A stretch of 64,000 bases of DNA, taken from NCBI GenBank assembly GCA_030278955.1, contig JAOANR010000001.1, positions 37,893,708-37,957,707 on the forward strand, read 5' to 3'. The DNA is from Hygrophila difformis. Lineage: Eukaryota > Streptophyta > Magnoliopsida > Lamiales > Acanthaceae. This document shows, piece after piece, positions 23,396-34,169 of this stretch. The position numbers were made by a program, and so were the translations under genes. The number at the start of each line of letters is the position of its first letter. Position 1 is the first letter of the stretch. Under the pieces are notes generated by a model. It was not told the origin of the DNA, did not search any database, and saw nothing but the letters and a program-made list of their open reading frames with translations.

Positions 23396-24081
23396 GAATA
23401 TTTCAAATGTCACTTTTACAATTAATACAAGTATCTACACAAAGATATTTTACTGTAACACGATATTCACATTGATAGTACACTTTCTGCATATCATCTA
23501 TTTCATCTGTTTTGTTTTAAATGCTACATGTTGAAATGTGACACTGTTCACACAAACACTTTGACTTAAAGTTTTATCATAGTTATACAAGTTAAATTAT
23601 AGTCAAATGAAATCTTGTTAGATTCGTCTCGTCTTGTAGTTTTTGAATATCGAAGTTTTTATAATTTTCATGTGTACCGAACTTGAGTTATTAATGGTTT
23701 AAAATGTGGAGTTCGTGACACTGCAACAAAGGGACATGACAATCCAAGCATATCATTTAATACAAACATTGGAATATTTCAAATGTCACTTTTACAATTA
23801 ATACAAGTATCTACACAAAGATATTTTACTGTAACACGATATTCACTTCGATAGTACACTTTCTGCATATCATCTATTTCCTTTGTTTTGTTTTAAATGC
23901 TACATGTTGAAATGTGACATTGTTCACACAAACACTTTGACTTAAAGTTTTATCATAGTTATACAAGTTAAATTATAGTCAAATGAAATCTTGTTAGATT
24001 CATCTCGTCTTGTAGTTTTTGAATATCGAATTTTTTAGAATTTTCATGTGTACCGAACTTGAGTTATTAATGGTTTAAAAT
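23330..24081. repeat. 376-bp tandem duplication
   Basis: 23330-23705 and 23706-24081 align end to end with about ten differences. The unit runs from the gag pieces GTGGAGTTCGTGACACTGC to the Stowaway interior GAGTTATTAATGGTTTAAAA. The junction and both outer borders share ATGTG, suggesting microhomology-mediated duplication after the MITE had inserted into gag. Confidence 0.9.
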
Positions 24082-24150
24082 GTGCATTGGACTACGTGTT
24101 GGGTGGGTCCGTAGCAATTATCCATAGCAATTAATAAAAAACAGAGGAAG
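23877..24150. mobile_element. Stowaway-like MITE, part duplicated
   Basis: The right end ACAGAGGAAG is followed by TA (24151) and the left end TTTCCTTTGTTTTG is preceded by TA (23875). The 3'-truncated twin in the first copy of the duplication starts near 23501. Same family as 10115-10374. Confidence 0.7.
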
Positions 24151-24151
24151 T

Positions 24152-25480
24152 ACAACATTAGGTTTTCATGCACATATTTTGGAGGTGGGTATTAGTGTAT
24201 GACAAGTATAAGACATTGGGATGTGAGAAATTGACAAATATTTAATGTTGTGCCATTGTAGATGTTATTGATGAATCCCGTCAATCTGGAAAATTTGAAA
24301 TGTTGTGCTCCTCATTGCCATTTTGTTTGATAAAGTCTTTAATTAATGAGGGTACCAGTTGTCATAAAGGAGAACACCATATAACGGGAAACAGAAAACC
24401 ATTTATACACACAAGAAACACTGATATCCTGCAATTTTTATACTATTCTATACGTTCAGTATGTCCAGGGGTTTTAAGTAGCTTAATATTGCGAATAGAT
24501 GACTTTGGATTCCTTTTAGCAATCCCAGCTACAATAATAGGAATGTCACCCCGCATTTTACACATAGGGTAACTATGTGATGTATATCGTACTCCGTTCT
24601 TGTATTCCAACCACATTGCACGTGTCAACTTCAAATTGAACACCCTATTTTTAATTACTATGTACTCAACACTATGAATACCTATACACTTGAGGTTATG
24701 AGTTATTCACTCTTATTCATATTATATATTTTTTACTTAATCTCAATTGAATTGCCATACAATTGGTAGGTGGGTATGAGTATATGATAAGTCAAAGACA
24801 TTGAGATGTGGAAAAAGTAACAAATATTTATTGATATTGATTGTAGATGTGATTGTTGGGACACACCACTTTGCATTTTTGGAAATATTGTGGCCCCTAT
24901 AGCTATTTTGTGGGTAAAATTCTATGAATCAAAACTGTTACCACTTCTCATTAAGGAGAACATCATATGGTGTGAGTGTAGTACTATTTATATGACAAAC
25001 CAGTACTGTTAGTCTTCAACGTGCATACTATTATCTATGTTCAGTATGTTTAGGGTTTTTAAGTACCTTATTGTTGCGAATTATTAGTTCCGGAATCTTT
25101 TTGTAATCCCAACCATAATAGCATGAACATCACACCATATTTGATGTATAGGGTATTCTATTATTGCATTCAAACCATATTAAACTCATCAGTTTCACTT
25201 AATAACTTCTCCACACAATGAATACCAATACACTTGGGGTGAAGTGTAGTGAAACACTCACGTTTGAGCTAAGATACCTGAATTCAACACAATTGTTTAG
25301 AATCTTCTTATTTATGCCTTTTTTTTTATGGAATATGAATATTACATCATATTTCATGTATAGGGTATTCCATTTTTTGCATTCAGACTACATTGCACAT
25401 GTCCTTTTGACATTTAATTGTATTTCAAAATTACTCACATCACTTACTTTTCAACTAATCTACTTGATTGAGTCGTGATT
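24152..25480. repeat. Degenerate ~585-bp repeats
   Basis: 24180-24700 and 24768-25240 share GGTGGGTATTAGTGTATGA, AAGACATTGGGATGTG, CAAATATTTA, TTCAGTATGTCCAGGGTTTT and AATCCCAGCTACAATAATAG-like blocks in the same order. A third partial copy of the TGTATAGGGTATTCCATT block occurs at 25330-25410. No protein homology seen. Confidence 0.65.
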
Positions 25481-27005
25481 GTTTAAATATTATTATTAAT
25501 GGTTATTGTTAATGGAACAACAAAACACCGCATAATGGGTTATACAGTATTCCATAGTTGCAATATATGTCAAAACTAATTATTTTTGTTTATTATATGA
25601 TTCGATAAGAACATCATTATTTAATTCCCATTAAACAAAGATAAAATTAACATCTGGATAATTCGAATACCACTGTTCAACAACAAATACCATTTCGCAT
25701 ACAACTAAATACCAACATTCAACACTAAACAACATCATTGTTCAAACATAACCAATACCAGCATCAGTGTTTTCAGACACCATGCATAAACAATGCCAAC
25801 GCCATTAAGCCATCATTTACATAACAACATTCAACGAGTATCAACAATCCATAAAATAATATCATCAATCAGATTTACTTGGGGCCGGGTCATCAATCTT
25901 CGGATCACACGACGAAGTGGAATCACTAATCAGATCATGAGAGGAAGGGTCATCCACTTTTGGCAATGGAGGAGGTGCATCACTCTTCGATGCGGGAGGG
26001 CCAGTGTCAACATCTTTTGGAGCAGGAAAGGCAAGGCAGGGGCATCTGGCACAGACGGGGCAATGGCATCAACTCCTTATAGAATATATATTAAGGTAAT
26101 GCAAGAAATTAAGGAGCTTTGCAAGAAATTAACAATCTGGAATAAAAGGCCATTTCAAAAAAAAAATGTAGAATTTATGATCTACAACAAATTAAGTAGC
26201 TTTGCAAGAAATTTGGAATCCATGATGTTGCACAACTGGAGCTTTGCATGAAATTAAAAATGCAAGAAATGACCACTACCTTACACTGGCGGCTACTTCC
26301 ATGTGTAGGAATTCTGGAGCGTTTGATTTTTGAAACGGATGTTGTAAAAACTCCATTTGTGATTTGTGTGTCGGGGAAACAAACCCATTTCCTTTTTATT
26401 CCTCGTGACTCCGGCAACCGTCGAGGGAGGGAGTGACGCCAAGGATGGCGAGAGACACCAGTCTCCAGCGAGCTCAATGCCGCTCGAAGTTGCCATGCGT
26501 GTGGCTGTGCTGCTCCGCTGTAGAGATCACGGCCGCCGCTGGTGTTGCATTGTTGAGTTCATGGCAGCCGGTGTTGAAGACTTGCAGTGCTCAGTTTTTT
26601 CTTCTCTGGTGTGTTTAGATGATCATAGGACTTGGGAGTATAACAATGGAGGTGAGAGGTCAATGGAGTGATGGAGTACTATTTGGGATGTGTAAGGTTA
26701 ATGTAGTACTTGTTGCAGAGGTGTGAGAAGACATTCCTGTTGATTTACTCATCTGTCCTCCATCAAAAAGCATGACACAAATTTCGATTAGGGGTAATTT
26801 AGTCATTTCGCTTTTTTTAATTTTTATAAGAAAGACAAAAATCAAAGGCTGGTATTAGATTTGTAGTATTATAGTATGGTGGTTTATTTTTTTGTGGTTG
26901 CCTTTATGTTACATTTTCTGTATTTTAAAACATGTTACTCATTTTTCACGCTTCCGTATATTTATTTTCTTTTGAATAAATTACTATGTATTTGTTATGA
27001 TAAAA
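25480..27005 (-). other. Possible Pro-rich exon fragment on minus strand
   Basis: 25877-26078 on the minus strand follows an AG acceptor (TTCTATAAG at 26078) and reads VDAIAPSVPDAPALP, then in another frame PKDVDTGPPASKSDAPPPLP and DDPSSHDLISDSTSSCDP to a stop. Such Pro/Asp/Ser tails end some transposon proteins, but I recognise no family. An ATG-started ORF at 26496-26293 (MATSSGIELAGDW...) lies 220 bp upstream. The two may be exons of one decayed gene. The rest of the stretch shows nothing. Confidence 0.3.
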
Positions 27006-27006
27006 T

Positions 27007-27128
27007 TAGCCTTAACATTTTCCCAATTAAGTTAGCCAAGACGAGCTTAATTGGGGAGATGTGATGATAGCATCCCGGCACTTTGAAAGTTTTAAATTTA
27101 TAATTCCACCAAATAAACCGGTGTTACA
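27007..27128 (+). repeat. 3' end of a Ty3-type LTR
   Basis: TTAGCCTTAACATTTTCCCA, AGTTAGCCAAGACGAGCTTA, ATGTGATGATAGCATCCCGG and the final CGGTGTTACA align with the ends of the LTRs at 22473-22561 and 31999-32116. No PBS follows, so it is a 3' LTR or solo-LTR remnant. Confidence 0.6.
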
Positions 27129-27146
27129 GTAAGTAAATCATAGTTA

Positions 27147-27406
27147 CTCCCTCCGTTTTTGAATAATTGAAACATTTGTGTATATCATGCAATCCAATGC
27201 AAATTTTTAACGCTTAATATCTCAAATTGTATAAAAGTAAAAATTATAAAAACTTGATATTCTAAAACTATGCGGTAAGACGAATCTAATAAGATCCCAC
27301 TTGACTATATTTTATCTTATACAACTGGATTAAAAAATTGAAACAAAGTTACTCAATAAATAATAAGTACTACTCATTTATTTCAATTTTAAGCAAACAG
27401 AGCAAG
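27147..27406. mobile_element. Stowaway MITE, 260 bp
   Basis: CTCCCTCCGTTTTTGAATAA at the left; right end TTTAAGCAAACAGAGCAAG; TA on both sides (27145-27146, 27407-27408). The interior is the reverse complement of the family members at 10115 and 14435. Confidence 0.85.
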
Positions 27407-27632
27407 TATTAAATTTATAATGAAAGCCTGGCTTATGGCTGTACAAATATTGGCGAACAGAGATTGAGTACCGATGATCATACATGAAAATCCACGTGGT
27501 AGGCCAAAAGCCACTCAAGGAGTCATAATTGGATGAAAGAACAGAGTCATACAACTACCAAAACCGTCATTGAGGGTGTGGCTTCTGTGCTGTCACAGTA
27601 CATACAGGCAATATAAAATGATGGCTAATCAT

Positions 27633-27752
27633 AAAAAAATGATGTTAGGGTAATGAAAAATAAAATTTGTGTAAAATGATGTGTGCATAGGAAAAAATGA
27701 TAAAATATTATAAAATGGGCAACTTTATTTTTCATTGAGCTAACATCATTTT
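27633..27752. repeat. Hairpin-forming inverted repeat
   Basis: Arms AAAAAATGATGTTAGGGTAA + TGAAAAATAAA and TTTATTTTTCATTGAGCTAA + CATCATTTTT pair over about 33 bp with a 56-bp loop. Could be a small foldback MITE. Without expression data a hairpin RNA cannot be claimed. Confidence 0.6.
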
Positions 27753-27759
27753 TCATAGT

Positions 27760-28754
27760 GTAGACATCATTTTTTCCCTTGCCTGCTGTCAATAATAATG
27801 CCAGCACCAAAACCGGACTGCATCATTGATTCTGCGACCGTACACGTGTCCTCATCAATACCAAGACCGTACGATGTAATCTCTCCGGTACAGTAATATC
27901 CCACCATTACCCCTGCTCCCTCTCCGGAAGTCACAGGGGTAACTCAGTAATTCCGTATCTCACGTGGCGATCGGCGTCATTAGGACGGTTCAGGAGGGCG
28001 GTCACGTCATTTCACATGTGGATTCTTAATCATGACCGACGTAGAAATACTTGGAGCGTAGGATCATAGATGTAGGGAACGCGGAACATTCATGCGTTTT
28101 CTGACTCGGGAATGATCGTTCCAAAACGGGGGACGAAACGTTTTGGAACGGTGTATACGTCCCAATCTGTTCACTCTTTGTTGATTTTGGGAAAATTTGC
28201 TGAGGAGGAGGAGAAATTTGGGGAAGAAGGGTTTAGGAGGAAGAAGCCCTCCTTATTGGGCCTACCAATTTTATTTAAAAGAGATTTGGGCTGGGCTTTT
28301 TTTGTAGTTATGTAATCCGACTTTAAAAAATATATATTTTTAATTTAAGATTTTATTTCATTAACGAATATAATTAATTTATTATTGTAGGGGATTAGAC
28401 CTCTACACTATATAGAAGTATATCAAAGCAAAATTATAATTAAATCAAAATTTTTATCAATTGTTCACCAAAAAAAAATATCAATTAAATATATTGCAAT
28501 GTTTAAAGAAAATCATAGTATAAATCGTTCCCGATTCACTTAGACTAGCGTTCCGTGATCCCGTTCCCGTTCCCCGTTTCGAATCGAACCCCATTCCATG
28601 TAACTATGCGTAGGATGTTTCTTCTTCACCAAGGATTACCAAGAAATCATCACTAGGAAATTTAAATTAGGGTTTGGAAATGCTCAGAAACCTCATAGGG
28701 ATTTGAATTGTGCCTCGAATTTGGGGTAAATTTTAAATTCGAGACGAGAACGGT
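27760..28754 (+). promoter_or_regulatory. Upstream region and 5' UTR of the Dof gene
   Basis: About 1 kb ahead of the Dof start. A GC-richer block at 27830-28150 contains the inverted GTTCC/GGAAC motifs GATCGTTCCAAAACG and CGTTTTGGAACGG, and GTTCCCGTTCCCCGTTTC appears again at 28563. 28620-28754 reads like a leader (TTCTTCTTCACC, TTAGGGTTTGG). No clear TATA box. Confidence 0.4.
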
Positions 28755-29453
28755 ATGCAAGAATTGCGCGCCATTGCCGCCGGCGGAGGAGATCGGCGGC
28801 TGCCACAGCACAATCACCACCAGGCGGTGCTGAAGTGCCCCCGCTGCGACTCGTTCAACACCAAATTCTGCTACTACAACAACTACAACCTCTCACAGCC
28901 GCGCCACTTTTGCAAGAGCTGCCGCCGGTACTGGACCAAAGGCGGCGTCCTACGCAACGTTCCGATCGGAGGAGGTTGCCGGAAAACCAAGCGATCCAGG
29001 AAGAAAACCGGCGCCGCTGCTGTTGAGCGGAGTTCGAGCAGTGAGGCGGTTACAGAGAGTGCGCCGTCGACCTCCGCCGTGGTCCGTGATATCTCCGATA
29101 GCGCAAACCCTAGCAACGATTATCCGGTGGATCAGTCGATGGACAGCCAGATCTTCCCGGGGAAGATCGGAAGCTTCGCGAACCCGACGGATTACGAGCT
29201 GGTGCAGAGGGAGAACCGAGGTCCGGGACCAAATAACTTCTCGCCAAGTATTGTGGGGACTACGACAGTAGAAGAGTACAGGTTAGAAGAGATAAGGGGA
29301 GAGACGAGCAACTTCGGGAAGGCGACGGCGGAGGTAGATTGGAGTAGCGCCGACGCCGGCGACGGCAGTGGAGTTAGTGGGGGAGATCAGGAACTATTTG
29401 ATCTGACGGCTGCGGTTGATCCTGCGTACTGGAGTCAGCCTCAGTGGACTTAG
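28755..29453 (+). CDS. Dof zinc-finger transcription factor (Dof5.4/OBP4-like), 3'-disrupted
   Basis: Plant-specific DNA-binding regulator that recognises AAAG cores in the nucleus. The single exon encodes 232 aa. The Dof finger is complete: C28, C31, C53 and C56 (CX2CX21CX2C) with [20 protein letters not shown] and [20 protein letters not shown], followed by the basic KRSRKK. Finger context and the MQ start resemble the OBP4/Dof5.4 branch. The rest is Ser/Gly-rich, ending YWSQPQWT. The TAG stop (29451-29453) is the first three bases of an inserted hAT element; the codons that originally followed now lie at 41123. The loss is only 11 C-terminal residues, so the DNA-binding part is intact, but the native 3' UTR is about 11.7 kb away. 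No intron is needed. Confidence 0.9.
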   Translation: MQELRAIAAGGGDRRLPQHNHHQAVLKCPRCDSFNTKFCYYNNYNLSQPRHFCKSCRRYWTKGGVLRNVPIGGGCRKTKRSRKKTGAAAVERSSSSEAVTESAPSTSAVVRDISDSANPSNDYPVDQSMDSQIFPGKIGSFANPTDYELVQRENRGPGPNNFSPSIVGTTTVEEYRLEEIRGETSNFGKATAEVDWSSADAGDGSGVSGGDQELFDLTAAVDPAYWSQPQWT

Positions 29454-29495
29454 CGGTGAGAATAGGTCAGGCTACCCGACAGGGCCTATGGCCTG

Positions 29496-32116
29496 TGTAA
29501 TACCCGAGAAATCAATATCGAGTATTAAATCCGAAAAATTAATTAATTGAATTAATTAATTGGATTTAACTATCGCAATCGAAATAATTCCGCGAGAGCG
29601 GAATTAAATATTTTCGGACGATAGCAACTCAAAGAGAGTTATCGGAATATCCAACATTCACGGATAATCCAAGTATGATTTTTAAAAGATCAAAAATCAT
29701 ATTACAAAAAAAAAAAAAAAAGAAGGAGAAAATCGCTGCCTGGGGTGGCGCGGTGGCCGCGCGGTGGCGCGCCACCAGCGCGCCACCACCCCAGTAGCAG
29801 CGTTTCAAAACGCTGCTACGCGTTTCTTGAAGTTTGAGGCCATTTACTCGAGTTTGATTCATGGAATTGATGCACATTCATGTCTCAGATGTTGGTGGAT
29901 GTATTGGGACTCTTTTGGACGAATCTAGAAGTTTCTAGAACCCCTACATGGCTGTAAGTTTGGAGGATACATGAACTTGGGGGATAAGATGAACCATGGT
30001 GTGTTAGGTGGAATGGATAGGATTTGGGGGGGTGTAATTTCGGGAGTTGATTGCCATTATGTTTTCCCTAGTTCCCAGGGTCTTCAAAGCTGCATTTGGA
30101 ACTCCCAAATTCAACCATTACATCAAGTAATCAGTCCCCAAAACCCCCCATACACACTAATCCGAAAATTCCATTCTTCTTGAGTGTTGGTGAGAGTTTG
30201 TGGTGATTCTTCCTTGTTCCAGAGAGTTAGGGCGAGTTCAAGCATTCCAAATCTCTTCTCCTACGTCTAGGTAAGGTTTCTATACCAATTCCTTGTTCCT
30301 TACTTCGGATTCTAAGCCCTAACATCAAGTTTTTCTCCAAACACCTCAAAATAGGATTCGTTCGGTAGATCTTGGAAGTGAGAGGCTGTTCCGGACGGGT
30401 TTGAGGGTTCAACCAAGGAGGATTTCGACACTACACTCTTGAGATGTAAGTTAGTGTTGTGCATCTCGAATTTTAGAGCTTTTGGTTGAGTATTCTTTGA
30501 GTTGTAGTTCGATTTTCATCCTATGCCAAAACTGTCTTTTAGGGTTTCTTCCGAGTAGATTTTATTGTTGTGCATTTCTCGCCTAGATCCTTTCGTTTTT
30601 GGAAGAACTTGTCTAAATGAAAAATGTTCCTAACACTTTAAAGATGATCCCTGTAAATTTTCATAATTTTTGGACTTGATTGGTCGTTGAAAATAGATCT
30701 GGTATTTTCTGCTACACATGTTGACAGATTTCAACTTCTAGCATGTTCAGTTTTGTAGTTCATATTTCTCCTAGCTATGGTCGTTTTTGATGGTTAGTCT
30801 CTTCATGAAAATTGTTCATCTATGTGTCTAGTTTACTCCTGTGAAATTTCAGAATTTTTGGATCAACCTTCTAATTGTTATGGATTTTTAAGTAAACTGT
30901 GGTCGGATGAACAGTGACCTATGCACCCTTTTGAAAACAAGTTTCTGTAATGATTTTTTTTGAGCGACTTAGAGTCCGAATTTGTTAAGGCCTATTTCTG
31001 AGAAAAATGTTTATTTTGATGTCTTCTAGTAGCTGTAAAATTTTCAGAATTTTTCACGAAGTTTTACTACATTTCCTAATACGATTTTGAAAACTGTTAC
31101 GGTGTGGTCTTACCGGTAAAATTTGGTTTCGTACGTTTTGATGGTTATTGAGCCGATTGCTACTCTTTTATGAATCTTATGAATTCTGGAAATGTAGACA
31201 TGAGTTGTAATTATTAAATGTGGATTTTGAAACTTTGTGAATTTTGATCGAGTTAGATGCCCAATTTTGGAGGGTAAGTGCACTTGGCGTGGGCTCGTTG
31301 GGCCGCCCCCTCTTTTTGGTGGCCAAAACGGCGCCAAGGAAATATTATTATGTTGCGTGATTGTATGAGTCTATACTCCTAGGTGTATCCGTAGGGGTTA
31401 CCTAGGGCTCCGGAGTGTGTCTGTATAGGGTCCGCTGCTCTCACATTGTGGATACCGTCGGCTTGTGGACATAAGTGCCCAAGCGGGTAATTGATCCCAA
31501 ACGGCTAAGGCCCTGGATCGTTGATACCGGCAGCTTGTGGACATAAGCGCTCAAGCGGGTAATGGTTTGGATGTCCTCGATCAAAATGAACATTGGTGTG
31601 GTAAAGCGTATAAAGAAATCCCCGTAAATTATTTTTACTCGTTGTTAAATTAAATTCCCAACTTTCTATTACTCTTCTAAATCTTTAAATTTTGTTATGC
31701 TATACATTAACTTACGCAGTACCGTTTGTACTGATAAATTGTTATTTCTTATTTTTCGCAGAGTAAGTGATGGCGCATTGGGATGGGATTCTCAAAAATA
31801 AAGACTTGTCGCATTTTACTGTTGTTTTAAATTTCTGCACTGGACTTTGATACTGGACTTTGGACTTTGGTTTTTGGCCGTCTGTTTGGCCCTCATTTTT
31901 ATTCGTTTTTAGCTTCCGCACTGATTATTACTGTGATGCATGAGACACTCTGATTTTAGTTCGGGCATGATTGAATGGTTTTTAAATTGTTTTGAAAAAA
32001 AATTGATACAACTTAGCCTTAGCGTTTTTCTAGATGAGCTCGACTTGGGTCGGGTCTTGTTTAGAAAAGTGTGGCGGTAATGCCCTGGCCTGGGAAATCA
32101 AATCCGGGGTGTTACA
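29496..32116 (+). repeat. 5' LTR
   Basis: 2,621 bp, TG...CA bounded. Near its start (29740-29818) it contains a GC-rich hairpin and the dyad TAGCAGCGTTT-C-AAAACGCTGCTA. The last 120 bp carry the TTAGCCTTAGCG...TGTGGCGGTAATGCCC motif shared with two other LTRs in the window. Confidence 0.95.
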
Positions 32117-32119
32117 AAG

Positions 32120-32134
32120 TGGTATCAGAGCCCG
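32120..32134 (+). promoter_or_regulatory. Primer-binding site (tRNA-iMet)
   Basis: TGGTATCAGAGCCCG begins three bases after the 5' LTR end. It is the usual initiator-Met tRNA complement of plant Ty3 and Ty1 elements. Confidence 0.9.
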
Positions 32135-32382
32135 AAAATTTTAAAGCTATTATTTTTCGGCCCACTATAGAGGCCCAACTTATTCAATATTATTTTTAAG
32201 CATTTTAAGTATTATTTCCATGGAAAAAGGGAATTTTATTTTTAAAACCCATGGAAAAAAAAATATATCTTGCAAACTCGACAAGTCTTAAAAACTTAGT
32301 ACTATTTTTGGGGGGAAGCATGTGCATTAACAAAATTATTTTTATGTGTGGCATATCGCCTAATGTAAAATTTGCATGTTAG

Positions 32383-32838
32383 ATGGCCGACCCGAGATTA
32401 CAAGATTCCATCATGCGTTTATTGTGCTCCATGTCGGATATCACGCACGAACTTCGCCACATCTCTAGGGATGCCGCAAACGATAGAAATAGGATTGTGG
32501 CTATAGAGGAGAGGATGGAAGCTATGACCATTAGGAGTACCCAGATGGCTGCTCGCCACGATGCTCTTGCAGCCGAATTCGAGGATTGCCGACACCACGT
32601 ACATATGCTGCAGGGACGTATATTTGCGTTGGAGGAGGTCATTGTTGGGCTGCAAAACCAGCTTAACCTCGAGCCAGAGATGGAGGAGGAGGAAGAGTTT
32701 GACCCCGATGAGTTCATCAACGTTGAAGAGGAGGACCCCGAGGAGGTTGTGGAGAACCCTCCACTGCCTCTTGATACCGACGAGGAGGTAGAGGCCGACC
32801 GTAGGATGCTCGGCTACTCTCCGGACTATTTGCTTTAG
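32383..32838 (+). CDS. Small acidic coiled-coil ORF upstream of gag
   Basis: 151 codons with a normal ATG, between the PBS and gag. MADPRLQDSIMRLLCSMSDI is followed by a heptad-rich segment (residues about 15-100, with NDRNRIVAIEERMEAM, LQGRIFALEEVIVGLQNQL) and a very acidic tail (EPEMEEEEEFDPDEF, EEEDPEEVVE). I recognise no named family. The decayed Ty3 element at 22752 also begins MAD and has a charged coiled coil before its gag, so this leader may be an old trait of the lineage; here it is separate, with 326 bp and several stops before gag. Role unknown. It is open, unlike pol. Confidence 0.6.
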   Translation: MADPRLQDSIMRLLCSMSDITHELRHISRDAANDRNRIVAIEERMEAMTIRSTQMAARHDALAAEFEDCRHHVHMLQGRIFALEEVIVGLQNQLNLEPEMEEEEEFDPDEFINVEEEDPEEVVENPPLPLDTDEEVEADRRMLGYSPDYLL

Positions 32839-33164
32839 GGGTTGCGTGTGGTTTCTGTGATGGACTCCGTTATTTGCTTTTGCTAGTTTTCTGATTATTG
32901 CGTATTCGTATATTCACATTTTGTTACCATATAGTTATCACATTTTACATAGTGATAACTTAGTAAGTATATCATGATGTAACCCTCGCTGTTAAAGCAT
33001 TTAATCTAGTGGAATTTCGTATTTAGTAATTCTCTTTCCTTCCTTGCCCATTTCAGTGGTCTTTAGCACTTAGAACCTATGAGACTGAGTTCTAACCATA
33101 GTCTAACTCGGCTATTAACTTTCATCTAACCGCGAATCTAACCTCTGCGTGCTTGATCATCAGA

Positions 33165-34169
33165 ATGCCGCCCAGAGGGAGACCTAGAGCTGAGATCCCA
33201 GTGAATGAGAACATTAATGCCCCAGCTGATGCGAACCCGCCGAATCCGGGAGTTCAAGCTAACCCTGTTCCCAACGCACTTGATGAGCGATTGAGGACAG
33301 TTGAGCAAGTCCTCGTTGCTCTAGGAAACGCTGAAGTCAACCGAGCTCAAGCAGCAGTACCACCCCCAGCAGCTCGAATAAATTATCTGGCGATGGTAAA
33401 CCCTTACCAGCCGCCTCATTACGAGGGACAGGAGGATCCCGCGAAGTTGGAGGATTGGCTAAGGACTTTTGACAAACTGCTTACTGCCATCAGGTGTCCC
33501 GCGAATGAGAAGGTTGGCGTGGCTGTGTACTACTTGAGCGGAGAAGCTGACGAATGGTGGCAAAACCACCAAGAAGGACTTGCTGATGGTGAACATGCCT
33601 ACTTCTGGGAAGAGTTTAAGGAGATGATGAGGGAAAGGTTCTATCCCCTCAGCACAAAGACTGCTAAATATGAGGAATTCATAAATCTCCGACAAGGCAC
33701 CCAGACAGTTCAAGAATACTATGCGAAGTTTAAAGAGCTCGTCCGATTCGCTCCAAGGCTGGTACCAACCGATGCTGATAAAGCCCAGAAATTTGAGATG
33801 GGGCTGAATCTCAGCATCAGAGAGATCTTGGTTGGCGGACAGCACACTACTCTGCAGGCTGTTTACGATCGTGCAGTGGCAATTGCACGAGTACAACAGC
33901 TGAAGCGCAAGGACCATGGAGAGGCGAGCAAGGGCCTAAACAATTTCGATAAGAAGAACCGGAACAACAACTCTGGAAATCACTTCAGGAGGGGAAATGA
34001 CCAAGGGAGGAATGATGGTCATAGGAAGCCAGATAACAGAGAGCTCAACCGAGGAGGCCAAGGAGGTTGGAGGCCGGATAACCAGGGCGCCTTCATACCC
34101 AGATGCCGGGAATGCAACATTCCGCACTTGGTGCGTGAATGCCCAAGACCGGGGCATTGTTACCGGTGA
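33165..34169 (+). CDS. Gag, ended by a premature stop in the zinc knuckle
   Basis: Structural protein that packages element RNA. 334 codons from the ATG at 33165 (the frame opens at a TTG 12 nt earlier). Pro/Ala-rich N-terminus, then the retrotransposon gag domain: YYLSGEADEWWQNHQEG, FWEEFKEMMRERFYPLS, YEEFINLRQGTQTVQEYYAK, then an Asn/Arg/Gly-rich basic region. A first Cys/His cluster (CRECNIPHLVREC) is complete. The second begins HCYR and stops at TGA (34167-34169) exactly where the second knuckle cysteine is expected. The frame continues unchanged beyond the stop. In this copy gag is therefore cut off from pol. Confidence 0.9.
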   Translation: MPPRGRPRAEIPVNENINAPADANPPNPGVQANPVPNALDERLRTVEQVLVALGNAEVNRAQAAVPPPAARINYLAMVNPYQPPHYEGQEDPAKLEDWLRTFDKLLTAIRCPANEKVGVAVYYLSGEADEWWQNHQEGLADGEHAYFWEEFKEMMRERFYPLSTKTAKYEEFINLRQGTQTVQEYYAKFKELVRFAPRLVPTDADKAQKFEMGLNLSIREILVGGQHTTLQAVYDRAVAIARVQQLKRKDHGEASKGLNNFDKKNRNNNSGNHFRRGNDQGRNDGHRKPDNRELNRGGQGGWRPDNQGAFIPRCRECNIPHLVRECPRPGHCYR

